DNA from: Parabacteroides sp.
GTDB lineage: Bacteria; Bacteroidota; Bacteroidia; Bacteroidales; Tannerellaceae
Assembly (NCBI GenBank): GCA_019417325.1
Contig: DXVO01000001.1
Span: 1-64,000 of the forward strand
DNA length: 64,000 bases
Reading direction: 5' to 3'
The position numbers and the translations under genes were made by a program. The notes below the pieces were generated by a model. That model did no database searches. It saw only the letters and a program-made list of their open reading frames with translations, and was not told the DNA's origin. Positions within the stretch are counted from its first letter, which is position 1; each line of letters starts with the position of its first letter. Shown one piece after another: positions 16,447-24,393 of this stretch.

Positions 16447-19212
16447 TTAGAATGTTATTTCTGCACCGAAAGAGAACTGGCGGGTGTTAGGATAGTTTCC
16501 CAACTGCAAGTTTGAATCTACTTCCGGGTCAAAACCTGTATATTTTGTAACGGTAAAGAGGTTTCTTGCGATTGCAAAAATGCGGGCATTACTTAAAATC
16601 TTAGTCTTTGTAATCCAGTTCTTCGGGATATTATAACCGAGAGAAAGGTTCTTCAAACGAAGGAAAGATGCATTCTCTATTAAATGAGAGTCGAAATGGA
16701 TACTGGATTCGGGACGTGCTATATCAGTAACCTGTCCCGGCGTTGTCCACATATCCAACAAAGTAACCGACTGGTTCATGCTGGCACCGAAATTCGGGTT
16801 TTCAAAGAAATAACGGTCGTTATTGATGGTATACTTACCCAATACCCAGGAAAAGTCAGCGGAAATACTGAAGTTCTTCCAACTGAATGCAGTATTGAAA
16901 CCTCCGGACCAGGGAGCATAACGCTGGCATCCTGTAAACTGAGCATAACTATCCGAATAGGTTTTGGTTTTATTTCCATCCAGATCATACCACATCTGGT
17001 AACCGTCTTCCGGGTCAACGCCTGCCCATTTCACATAGTAAATTTCACCATATGTCCCACCCTTCTGGTATTTGATACCTGTATTGGGTACTACATATTC
17101 GTCGCGTCCACCAAACAGTTCGGTAATCGTATTCTTGTTATAGTTTACATTAGCACCAACTGTCCAAAGTATATTTTTATTGGCAATCAAGTCATAACTT
17201 GCACTGATATCGATACCCCTGTTACGCATACTGCCGACATTTCCCCAACCACTGGTAAAACCTGTTGTATAAGAATAAGGTATTTCCATCAACATATTTG
17301 TAGTCAACTTATTATAGAACTCGACATCGAACGACAACCGGTTGAACATGCGAGTACTTAACCCTACGTTGGTCGATTTCACCACTTCCCATGTCAAATC
17401 GCCGTTGGCTGCACGGCTCAAGCCGAAAGATGTTTCTCCTGCATACTGTCCTTTTCCCACCAATCCGAGAGCCGCATAACTTTCAATACCTGAGTTACCT
17501 ACAGTACCGTAATTCACTTTTAATTTCAACTCATTCAGGAAGTCCACATCTTTCAGAAATTCTTCATGCTTCATATTCCACATCCCGCCCAATGCAAAGA
17601 ATACGGCATACCGGTTGTTTGCACCAAACAAAGAGGAACCGTCTGTACGGACAGATGCATCAAAGAAATAACGGTCGTCATAATCATAGTTTACATTGGC
17701 AAAGAATGAGTTATAAGTATCTTCCCAATTTGACATGGCAGTAGGATCAATCCAGGTTGTTCCTGCTGTTATCAGCATCAGGCGTTTGTCCGAATGTCCT
17801 TTTTTCTTCGCAGAGAAACCTTTCTGCTGGGAAATAATTGCTTCCTGTCCGATTAAAGCGGTAAAATGGTTCTTTTCCGCTATATTAAACTTATATTCGG
17901 CGGTATTGGTAAATGTAATCTGCGAATAGCGGCTGAATTGCTCTTCTACGTTTCCGTTATTGCTATTACGGTCTTCCATCGGAAGTTCTTTACCGGTATA
18001 ACGGTAGTCGTATGCATCGATAGCCTGTGCAGCACGGATAGTAAGTCCTTTAATCGGGGTCAACTGGATAAACGTATTTCCGTTTATGGAAATCTTCGTA
18101 CGGTCGTCTACCTGATTTTCCAGCAAATAAAGCGGATTATAAAGACCGCCTTTCTTGATATAATTCAAACGGTCGCCATAAGAAATAGTTCCATCCGGAT
18201 TATCTATAATTTCATAAGGAGACATATCCGGACGTGCCCACTTGGCAAAGTTTACCGGGTTATACCAGCTATTGGTTGTTGATGCCGTATTTTCATATGC
18301 TTGATATGCCAAACCGACATTCGCTCCTACTTTCAACCATTCATTCAGCTTTGTTTCAATATTTGAACGGAAAGATTCACGTTTTGTACCGGAGCGAGGC
18401 ATAATACCCTCCTGATCCAAATGGCTTGCAGAGATATAATAGTTTGTCGTATTGGTAACACCGGATATAGACATATCAATCTGATAAGTCGGGGCATTAT
18501 TCTTTGCTACGTAGTCCAGCCAGTCTGTATAAATACCATGTTTCAGCGTGTAAGCTTTGTCAGCCTGGAAAGCTTCGTTATTCTTTAAACTCGGGTCCAA
18601 CATTTCCTGAAAATTCAGATATTGTTCCGAATTCATAGGAGACAGTTTATTCTGTGCAAGCTGAGAGAAACCATACTGACCTTTAATGGTTACAGTCGGG
18701 CGGTTGCCACGTCCTTTTTTGGTTGTAATATATACAACACCATTGGCAGCACGCGAACCGTAAATCGCTGTAGAAGAAGCATCCTTCAAGACTGATATAT
18801 TTTCAATATCACTGGGATTCAATGCATTGAATACATCTGAACTTACAGGAGCACCATCCAAAATAAACAGCGGAGTAGTGGATGCATTAATAGAACTAAC
18901 TCCTCTTAAACGCATGGAAACACTGGCACTCGGCTCACCGGAAGATGTAAACACCTGCAAACCGGCAACCTGTCCCTGTAAAGCGTCGGCAACGTTCGCA
19001 CTTGGTCGATTGCTCAGTTTTTCAGAGGCAATGGTAGCAACAGATCCAACAATAGAACCTGCTTTCTTTCCTGTACCATAACCGGCAACAATCACAACTC
19101 CTTCCAAGTCCTGTGATACTACTTTCATGGATATTTTCATTGTTGGCTTAGCCGTAACTTCCACAGTTTCCATACCAACGAATGATATTACCAAAGTCTT
19201 GTTAGAACTTGG
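16447..19212 (-). CDS. SusC/RagA-family TonB-dependent transporter body, detached from its N-terminus
   Basis: The frame holds the end of the carboxypeptidase-regulatory-like domain, then AGYGTGKK, the plug domain (ALQGQVAGLQVF, LRGVSSINASTTPLFILDG, SVLKDASSTAIYGSRAANGV) and the TonB-dependent barrel to a terminal Phe (FGAEITF). It lacks a start codon with an RBS, a signal peptide and the first part of the regulatory-like domain. Those are found in opposite orientation at 19579-19788. The joint is codon-exact: PSSNKT occurs at both ends. Rejoining gives about 985 residues, a normal SusC length. The gene should be silent here. Confidence 0.9.
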   Translation of the reverse strand, partial: PSSNKTLVISFVGMETVEVTAKPTMKISMKVVSQDLEGVVIVAGYGTGKKAGSIVGSVATIASEKLSNRPSANVADALQGQVAGLQVFTSSGEPSASVSMRLRGVSSINASTTPLFILDGAPVSSDVFNALNPSDIENISVLKDASSTAIYGSRAANGVVYITTKKGRGNRPTVTIKGQYGFSQLAQNKLSPMNSEQYLNFQEMLDPSLKNNEAFQADKAYTLKHGIYTDWLDYVAKNNAPTYQIDMSISGVTNTTNYYISASHLDQEGIMPRSGTKRESFRSNIETKLNEWLKVGANVGLAYQAYENTASTTNSWYNPVNFAKWARPDMSPYEIIDNPDGTISYGDRLNYIKKGGLYNPLYLLENQVDDRTKISINGNTFIQLTPIKGLTIRAAQAIDAYDYRYTGKELPMEDRNSNNGNVEEQFSRYSQITFTNTAEYKFNIAEKNHFTALIGQEAIISQQKGFSAKKKGHSDKRLMLITAGTTWIDPTAMSNWEDTYNSFFANVNYDYDDRYFFDASVRTDGSSLFGANNRYAVFFALGGMWNMKHEEFLKDVDFLNELKLKVNYGTVGNSGIESYAALGLVGKGQYAGETSFGLSRAANGDLTWEVVKSTNVGLSTRMFNRLSFDVEFYNKLTTNMLMEIPYSYTTGFTSGWGNVGSMRNRGIDISASYDLIANKNILWTVGANVNYNKNTITELFGGRDEYVVPNTGIKYQKGGTYGEIYYVKWAGVDPEDGYQMWYDLDGNKTKTYSDSYAQFTGCQRYAPWSGGFNTAFSWKNFSISADFSWVLGKYTINNDRYFFENPNFGASMNQSVTLLDMWTTPGQVTDIARPESSIHFDSHLIENASFLRLKNLSLGYNIPKNWITKTKILSNARIFAIARNLFTVTKYTGFDPEVDSNLQLGNYPNTRQFSFGAEITF

Positions 19213-19788
19213 TAGTAGGCATTTAAGAACAATACCTCAGTTTTGTTAGAACTTACTGAAAGTTTTCACATAGGTAGTTATTCCGATAAGTACCTGTGAA
19301 TATGTAAATTACAAAAATCCTTGTTTATGTCGTTCTTTAATCCGTTGTTTTTCTTCTCTATTGTATAGATACCCTGTTTCCACCCAAAAAAGTACATAAA
19401 AGCATCTAAAGATGAAATAATGTTTTTTTTATTTTGATTGATATTTTTTCTTGTTTTATATTATAGTTATGATTTTTTATTATATTTGCAACGTTCGTTA
19501 TATAAGATTTGCTTATTATATTTACTCAGAGTAACAATATTTAGTGTTTAAAATGTCAAACAAGAAAAATGTATGTCTATGAAAAAAGTGACTTATCTTT
19601 TGGTCTGTTTGCTTGTTAGCATTGGCTTTGCAACAGCACAGACTATGAAAGTAAAAGGAACTGTTACTTCTGCAGAAGACAACGAGCCTATCGTTGGTGC
19701 ATCTGTAGTAGTGAAAGGTACAACGACAGGGGTCGTTACAGATTTTAATGGTGCATTTGATATAAATGTACCAAGTTCTAACAAAACT
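19195..19788. promoter_or_regulatory. Invertible segment carrying the susC promoter and 5' coding region (OFF orientation)
   Basis: Inverted repeats at 19195-19214 and 19769-19788 match at 19 of 20 positions (the right arm reads TACCAAGTTCTAACAAAACT) and both encode PSSNKT in frame. Between them lie a promoter, leader, signal peptide and first domain of SusC, all pointing right, away from the susC body. Inversion would place them in front of the body without changing the frame. A second shorter copy of the arm (16 bp) lies at 19239-19254 in the same orientation as the left arm. No recombinase gene is adjacent. Inversion is inferred from the sequence. Confidence 0.9.
19481..19488 (+). promoter_or_regulatory. 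-7 element of the displaced susC promoter
   Basis: TATATTTG followed by CAACG is a good Bacteroides -7 element; the -33 region is only T-rich (19451-19457). It lies 90 bases before the susC start codon and currently directs transcription into gene-poor DNA on the right. Confidence 0.65.
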
Positions 19789-19797
19789 ATGTCATAA
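19579..19797 (+). CDS. Inverted N-terminal fragment of SusC
   Basis: The peptide begins MKKVTYLLVCLLVSIGFATAQ, a signal peptide, followed by the start of a carboxypeptidase-regulatory-like domain (VKGTVTSAEDNEPIVGASVV, then DFNGAFDINVP). After PSSNKT three codons follow (Met, Ser, stop), which is the unrelated sequence outside the inversion site. As it stands it would give an exported peptide of 72 residues. An ATG two codons upstream (19573) is also in frame. It is the missing start of the susC gene on the opposite strand, so it is one half of a phase-variable gene rather than a gene of its own. Confidence 0.88.
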   Translation: MKKVTYLLVCLLVSIGFATAQTMKVKGTVTSAEDNEPIVGASVVVKGTTTGVVTDFNGAFDINVPSSNKTMS

Positions 19798-20224
19798 TTG
19801 AACATCTATAACAGATATTTTTTTACGAAAACCGATTTTCAAACCCTCTCTCCTATTCAAATTCAGTATTATCCACAAATCTTCAATTATTAAAAGCAGC
19901 AAGTAGCCACCACAGTAGAAATCAGTTTGATAAAAAACTATTTTCCCACAAAATTCCGCATCATTCATCTTTATTTCAGAAAGAAAGCATTTTGCAATTA
20001 ATAGTAACATTTTCACAAAATAAAGCGACTAATACTAACTCAAGGCATTTACATAAAACGCTTTTTAGAAGGAAATAGACTCTTTTAGGTACTAAAAAGG
20101 ACCTTTTATGCAGAATCCGGAACCTGTTTTCACTTTCTCCAAGGGTAATTTCAATTAGTACTGCTACTAATTCCAACTGTCTGCGGACCAAAATCCAATA
20201 ATCTGAGCAGATAAAACACCTATA

Positions 20225-20290
20225 TTTTGACTTTAAAACATATATGTTTTGACTTTAAAACATATATGTTTTGATTTCAAAGCATATATG
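20225..20290. repeat. Three tandem 22-bp repeats, each with a CATATATG palindrome
   Basis: Units start at 20225, 20247 and 20269. The first two are identical and the third differs at three positions. Each junction forms a palindrome, AAAACATATATGTTTT in the first two. Changes in the third unit (AAAG in place of AAAA) are matched on the other side (CTTC), so the palindromic character is largely kept. A 22-bp spacing is about two helical turns, which would suit an array of dimeric regulator sites; this is inference. Confidence 0.8.
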
Positions 20291-20405
20291 CTTCGTTTTT
20301 AGATGTTATTAAACAGAGATACGGTTCTGGAATGGTCTGTAAACCTAACATTGCGCGGATATCAATTAGATTACTATCTTATCGAAAACATAACAATATG
20401 AGTAG

Positions 20406-20463
20406 ACGCGAAAAACGCGGATTAAGAAATAAAAAAGACTGTATTAATCCGCGTTTTTCGCGT
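20406..20463. repeat. Perfect 20-bp inverted repeat with an 18-base loop
   Basis: Left arm 20406-20425 (ACGCGAAAAACGCGGATTAA) and right arm 20444-20463 are exact reverse complements. The arm has an internal ACGCG/CGCG theme. The loop is A-rich and no T tract follows, so it is not an obvious terminator. It could be a structured RNA, a protein site or the remains of a small mobile element. Confidence 0.75.
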
Positions 20464-20661
20464 TATCCGCACCTGATAAATAGCATCCGCATCTTCATTC
20501 AATTAGTAAGTATTCCAGCCCACACACCAACAAATTGGGAAAGTTAAACTTCGCGAGAGCAGCGTATTTACAAGGCTTCACGAACCACTATCCATACAAA
20601 AGACCCAGGAGTAGGGTATTTTGTCATTTTGATAAAATTACATTTTGATAAAAAGCCAAAG

Positions 20662-20889
20662 TCAGCAGCACAATGAAAATCTATTTGATAAAGACCAACC
20701 TCCTATAAACAGATAAGGCAGACGCCTTTGATCGTCTGCCTTCATCTTTTTACGGCTATAAGCCTTTTTTGATACATGTATCCGGTTAAAACTTACCGGA
20801 TGACCGTGATTTTCAATCTCAGCTTCCCGGCTTCCTTTCCGGTTGGCTTTGATGTAATCCATAAATGAATCTTTCTTTTTTGTTTTCAT
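20662..20889 (-). CDS. Small basic protein of unknown function
   Basis: The 75-residue product begins MKTKKKDSFMDYIKANRKGSREAE and continues with HGHPVSFNRIHVSKKAYSRKK; it is highly basic. This start resembles small conserved hypothetical proteins of Bacteroides-type genomes (recall, not a search). A -7 element lies 21 bases upstream. A perfect hairpin (20715-20742, AAGGCAGACG/CGTCTGCCTT) falls inside the 3' end of the frame, so the last residues may not be conserved. Function unknown; the charge suggests nucleic-acid contact, but that is a guess. Confidence 0.5.
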   Translation of the reverse strand: MKTKKKDSFMDYIKANRKGSREAEIENHGHPVSFNRIHVSKKAYSRKKMKADDQRRLPYLFIGGWSLSNRFSLCC

Positions 20890-20909
20890 AGCTATCTATT
20901 TTACGTGTA

Positions 20910-20917
20910 CAAAGATA
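20910..20917 (-). promoter_or_regulatory. -7 element for the small basic protein gene
   Basis: TATCTTTG on the minus strand, 21 bases before the start codon, matches the Bacteroides -7 consensus. No clean -33 element is seen. Confidence 0.5.
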
Positions 20918-20943
20918 CGAAAACAAAAACACTTTGTAATATC

Positions 20944-21255
20944 TTATGATTTTTTTGATGGATAGGTTCTCTTCGGATTTTTAGGGAACCAACCTTTCAG
21001 AACCCGTTCTTCCTGTTCAAAAACTTCTTTTATCGTCCAGAATGAGGAAAAGGCAAATACTCCGCATATAGCAGAAACAAATACACTTTCAATCAATAAA
21101 GATGCTACTGTTCCGATTATCCCTAAAACGAGGAAAATCCACCAACACTTGGTTCCCCAATAATATTCCGCTTTTACAACAACCGGATGGAATAATCCGA
21201 TAATAAGAAAGGTTGCAATGCCTATAAGCAAGCCGTCGAAGTTGATAATATCCAT
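20944..21255 (-). CDS. DUF4491-family membrane protein
   Basis: The 103-residue product has three hydrophobic segments (about 8-25, 38-58 and 60-75) and a soluble basic tail (GWFPKNPKRTYPSKKS). The opening LIGIATFLIIGLFHPVVVKAEYYWG, with KCWW soon after, is typical of DUF4491, a small inner-membrane family of Bacteroidetes with no known function. It lies between the small basic protein and SecG, with its own intergenic space on both sides. No enzyme motif is visible. Confidence 0.75.
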   Translation of the reverse strand: MDIINFDGLLIGIATFLIIGLFHPVVVKAEYYWGTKCWWIFLVLGIIGTVASLLIESVFVSAICGVFAFSSFWTIKEVFEQEERVLKGWFPKNPKRTYPSKKS

Positions 21256-21371
21256 ATTTCTGTTTTATTTATGTACGTATAAGACAGGTTAAAATCTGTT
21301 TTTAGCAAAGATACAAAGAATTATCCATAGAGATAATCAATTAAATCTATCAAAGAATCGACAGATTAAGA

Positions 21372-21406
21372 CAAAAAAAAGAGATATCTGATTTTCAGAC
21401 ATCTCT
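21372..21406 (-). terminator. Terminator after secG
   Basis: AGAGATATCTGA (21380-21391) pairs with TCAGACATCTCT (21395-21406) with one mismatch, and on the minus strand an eight-base T run follows. It ends the leftward operon that begins with the sigma-54 activator. The other side is also T-rich, so it may act both ways. Confidence 0.75.
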
Positions 21407-21429
21407 TTCTTTTTATATGGATACCTTTA

Positions 21430-21804
21430 TTAGTTTGCAGGTTTCTCTTCTTCTGCAGGAGTAGTTGCAGGAGCTGTAGCCGGTTGCTGTGCCGTACCGA
21501 AGTCCGGTGCTACTGTATTAGGATCGATTGTTACAGCATTATTAATCTGCTGTTTGATTTCTGATTCGGAGGTACGATGTTCTCTCGGAATAAAAGCAGT
21601 AATTATAATACTCAGTACAATTACTGTTCCAGCCAAAGTCCATGTAGCTTTTTCAAGAAAACTAGTTGTTTTACGTACTCCCATAATCTGGTTAGATGAA
21701 GAAAATCCTGATGCTAAACCACCACCTTTAGAATTCTGCACCAAAACAATCAGTATCAGCAGTAAGGCAGCAACCAGAATTAAGACAGAAATAAATACGT
21801 ACAT
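21430..21804 (-). CDS. secG: Preprotein translocase subunit SecG
   Basis: Two membrane helices (about 2-22 and 50-72) flank the conserved loop VLVQNSKGGGLASGFSSSNQ with RKTTSFLEKATW, which defines SecG. It assists SecYEA-mediated protein export across the inner membrane. The C-terminal extension (PATAPATTPAEEEKPAN) is a low-complexity tail common in Bacteroidetes SecG. It is the last gene of a leftward run with the TPR protein, LptE and the sigma-54 activator. Confidence 0.9.
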   Translation of the reverse strand: MYVFISVLILVAALLLILIVLVQNSKGGGLASGFSSSNQIMGVRKTTSFLEKATWTLAGTVIVLSIIITAFIPREHRTSESEIKQQINNAVTIDPNTVAPDFGTAQQPATAPATTPAEEEKPAN

Positions 21805-21811
21805 TTTTATT

Positions 21812-22573
21812 TTATTTTTTAGTGTTAATAATCAACTTCTCCAAAAATCTTATTTGGTCTGCAAAGTAAACATTTTTTTCCGGATATTTCAAGTTTAAAT
21901 TTTTAATAATTTGCAATGCTTTTTCATATCGCTTCTGCTTTACATAAATATGAGCTAATGTTTCGGTAAAATAGGAGTCATCCAACGACTTAGGTTGGTC
22001 ATCCTCCTGCTCTGCAAAATTCACCGGAGCATCAAAAGATGTTGTGTCTCCCTGCTTTAACAAACCACTACCGGGAGCACGTTGCTCTTCGCTTTCTATA
22101 AAAGAATCGATCAGTTCGTGATGCTGCAATTTGATTTCCGGCTCTTTCTCCTTTGTCTCTTTTTCTTTCGTCAACGACCAATAAATATAATCGGACGAAA
22201 CTGACGGCTGAAATAGTAAGGAAGTTTCCGTCCCGGAAAGGTTATCTTCTTCACGGGTAGCCAGAAAAGCATCAATTAAAGAAAATGTATTATCAAGTTC
22301 CTGCGATTTATCTTCTTCTATTTTCAATTGCAAACCATAACGTTCTCCTTCTATAAGAATAAACAATTTCTTCCGGTCGGGAATATAAACGGCCATATTT
22401 TTCAGTTCCGCCGCAAAACGGGTATCATCTACCAAAGACAGATTCTTCAGATAAAGCATTCTGGCGATATGGAAATAAGGATATTCGTCTACCATCTGCT
22501 TCAATCCGGGAAGGGTTTCAACAGACAGTAGTGCGGGATTTTCTATAAACTGATATAAATCGGCTGTTTTCAT
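21812..22573 (-). CDS. TPR-like protein between lptE and secG
   Basis: This 253-residue protein has no signal peptide. The N-terminal half is helical (TLPGLKQMVDEYPYFHIARM); the middle is acidic and probably flexible; the C-terminus holds a single TPR-type unit (FTETLAHIYVKQKRYEKALQ with YPEKNVYFADQIRFLE). It starts three bases after the lptE stop, so translation is likely coupled. Its position between lptE and secG hints at envelope biogenesis, but I know of no assigned function. Confidence 0.7.
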   Translation of the reverse strand: MKTADLYQFIENPALLSVETLPGLKQMVDEYPYFHIARMLYLKNLSLVDDTRFAAELKNMAVYIPDRKKLFILIEGERYGLQLKIEEDKSQELDNTFSLIDAFLATREEDNLSGTETSLLFQPSVSSDYIYWSLTKEKETKEKEPEIKLQHHELIDSFIESEEQRAPGSGLLKQGDTTSFDAPVNFAEQEDDQPKSLDDSYFTETLAHIYVKQKRYEKALQIIKNLNLKYPEKNVYFADQIRFLEKLIINTKK

Positions 22574-22576
22574 GCT

Positions 22577-23089
22577 TTACCAGTCAGCAACAGTTGAGTT
22601 ATAAATCTGGTCTACCAATTCGTCTATAATCTCTGTAGATAATGCATCCTGAACTTCCTGCAACATCTTGGTTGCATCAAATTCACGATAAGCGGAAAAA
22701 CTTTGTTCAAAGTCTTTTTCCGGAGTCACACGGTTGTAATAACGGACACGCACCGTAATTGTCAATTTGGTCTGGGAAGCATAAGCATCTTCTTTAACCG
22801 CCATAGGAGTCAGTTCATAACCTGTGATTTCACCTTCCAACTCCAAGTCTCCGTTATTATTCACTATCTGCAAACGGGTCTGGCGGGTATATATATCCTT
22901 CAAAGCTTCAGTAAACTTCTGCGACAGTGCCGGATATACCAGTGGGGCCTGGTTGGGGAAATCCTTGATCGTAATCGTTTTTACCTTCGAATAGTCGATT
23001 GAAGCACCATTAAACTTATAGGATATGGTACAAGCTGTTACCAATATAGCCACCAGGCAAAACAATCCGATTTTGTATTTATTCAACAT
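22577..23089 (-). CDS. lptE: LptE-family LPS-assembly lipoprotein
   Basis: The product is a 170-residue lipoprotein (signal MLNKYKIGLFCLVAILVTAC, Cys20) followed by YKFNGASIDYSKVKTITIKD, the opening of the Bacteroidetes LptE family, and a mixed alpha/beta domain ending in paired helices. LptE plugs the LptD barrel in the outer membrane and helps insert lipopolysaccharide. The start lies three bases after the stop of the sigma-54 activator, and LptC is encoded elsewhere in this window. Assignment to LptE is by motif and context. Confidence 0.82.
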   Translation of the reverse strand: MLNKYKIGLFCLVAILVTACTISYKFNGASIDYSKVKTITIKDFPNQAPLVYPALSQKFTEALKDIYTRQTRLQIVNNNGDLELEGEITGYELTPMAVKEDAYASQTKLTITVRVRYYNRVTPEKDFEQSFSAYREFDATKMLQEVQDALSTEIIDELVDQIYNSTVADW

Positions 23090-23092
23090 ATG

Positions 23093-24289
23093 TTATTCCA
23101 GATTATATTCTTTAATTTTTCTATATAGTGTACGTTCTGATATTTTCAAATCGGCAGCAGCGTTCTTGCGGCGTCCGTTGTGCCTTTCCAATGCCTTGCG
23201 TATCATTTCTTTCTCCACATCTTCCAGAGACAGTGTTTCTTCCTCTTCTTCCACAGCTTCCGCATCCTGGAATGCCTGGACCGGGTGTACCGGATGGGAC
23301 GGATGTATCGGATGCGAATAAGGCGTTTCATCCGGAACGGTCATTGGTTGCAGCTTTCCTCCCATTATATCATGAACCAGCTTCTTCAGCTCGTTCACAT
23401 CTTTCTTCATATCGAACAAAACCTGATAGAGGATTTCCCTTTCACTATTAAAGATTTTCTGTTCATTGTCTTGCTTAACCAACACCGGATACTTCTCTAT
23501 ATCCAGATTTGGCAAATACAAACGAAGTATGGAAGCCGTAATATCCCTATCTTCTTCGATAACGGAAATACGTTCTGTGATATTTTTTAATTCACGGACA
23601 TTACCTGGCCAACGGTAGGATAAAAGCAACTGGCGTGCCTCTTCATCAATATGTATGGCAGGCATACGGTATTTCTCAGCACAATCGCTGGCAAATTTCC
23701 GGAACAAAAGAATAATATCCTCCCCACGCTCCCTTAAAGGAGGTATCAGAATAGGAACTGTATTTAAACGATAATATAAATCTTCACGGAATTTACCCTC
23801 TGCTACAGCCTGGATCAAATTCACATTTGTAGCGGCAACGATACGGACATTAGTCTTTAGGACTTTTGACGACCCGACGCGAATAAACTCGCCGGTTTCA
23901 AGTACGCGAAGCAAGCGGGCTTGTGTCGGAATAGGCAACTCTCCCACTTCATCCAAAAAGATTGTACCTCCGTCTGCTACTTCAAAATATCCCTTACGGT
24001 CAGACAAGGCTCCGGTAAATGAGCCTTTTTCATGTCCAAACAACTCGGAATCAATAGTTCCTTCCGGAATAGCACCACAGTTTACGGCAATATACTGTCC
24101 GTGTTTACGTGGACTATTTTGATGGATTATCTGAGGAAATGTTTCTTTACCCACACCGCTTTCTCCGGTAATCAGAACAGATAAATCAGTAGGAGCCACC
24201 TGAAGAGCTATATCTATAGCCCGGTTCAGAGCCGAATTATTACCAATAATCCCAAAACGTTGTTTTATCTGCTGTATATCGATTTTCAT
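23093..24289 (-). CDS. Sigma-54-dependent transcriptional activator (AAA+ plus Fis HTH, no receiver)
   Basis: The AAA+ domain begins almost at the N-terminus: Walker A GESGVGKE (42-49), the sigma-54 contact loop as GSFTGA (89-94, a Ser variant of GAFTGA), Walker B GGTIFLDEVGEL, and RWPGNVRELKN. The C-terminal Fis-type helix-turn-helix ends RKNAAADLKISERTLYRKIK. There is no response-regulator or GAF sensor domain, so regulation is by abundance or partner protein. A His/Pro-rich linker (SHPIHPSHPVHPV) lies before the HTH. It activates promoters read by RpoN; leading the lptE-secG operon suggests an envelope role. Confidence 0.9.
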   Translation of the reverse strand: MKIDIQQIKQRFGIIGNNSALNRAIDIALQVAPTDLSVLITGESGVGKETFPQIIHQNSPRKHGQYIAVNCGAIPEGTIDSELFGHEKGSFTGALSDRKGYFEVADGGTIFLDEVGELPIPTQARLLRVLETGEFIRVGSSKVLKTNVRIVAATNVNLIQAVAEGKFREDLYYRLNTVPILIPPLRERGEDIILLFRKFASDCAEKYRMPAIHIDEEARQLLLSYRWPGNVRELKNITERISVIEEDRDITASILRLYLPNLDIEKYPVLVKQDNEQKIFNSEREILYQVLFDMKKDVNELKKLVHDIMGGKLQPMTVPDETPYSHPIHPSHPVHPVQAFQDAEAVEEEEETLSLEDVEKEMIRKALERHNGRRKNAAADLKISERTLYRKIKEYNLE

Positions 24290-24333
24290 GATTGCACAAA
24301 CCTTTAAATCTGTAATTATTTCAGTTTATCTGC

Positions 24334-24341
24334 CAAAATTA
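24334..24341 (-). promoter_or_regulatory. -7 element of the sigma-54 activator operon
   Basis: TAATTTTG on the minus strand, 45 bases before the start codon, is the best -7 match in the gap. No -24/-12 (GG-N10-GC) element is seen, so the activator is probably made from a housekeeping promoter. Confidence 0.45.
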
Positions 24342-24393
24342 CAAATCTTAATCCAATTTACCATGTATCCGGGAGGTTTCTAAACGAGCTTTC

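Larger units (their letters stand above)
19798..20661. other. Gene-poor AT-rich stretch with repeats
   Basis: No reading frame here looks coding on either strand. It contains the three 22-bp repeats at 20225-20290, the 20-bp inverted repeat at 20406-20463 and a short duplication (ATTTTGATAAAA) near 20630-20655. In the present susC orientation the displaced promoter would transcribe into it. It may be a degraded remnant of an earlier partner gene, but I see no recognisable protein relic. Confidence 0.6.

Noticed and set aside
16447..19797. susC simply truncated by deletion
   Set aside because: The missing N-terminus is present next door in inverse orientation with a codon-exact repeat at the joint, so inversion explains the layout better than deletion.
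20406..20463. The 20-bp inverted repeat as another invertible segment
   Set aside because: The 18-base loop is too short to be inverted by a site-specific recombinase and holds no promoter.
20332..20547. A 71-codon frame on the plus strand
   Set aside because: It is built around the 20-bp inverted repeat, has no protein-like pattern and no RBS or promoter.
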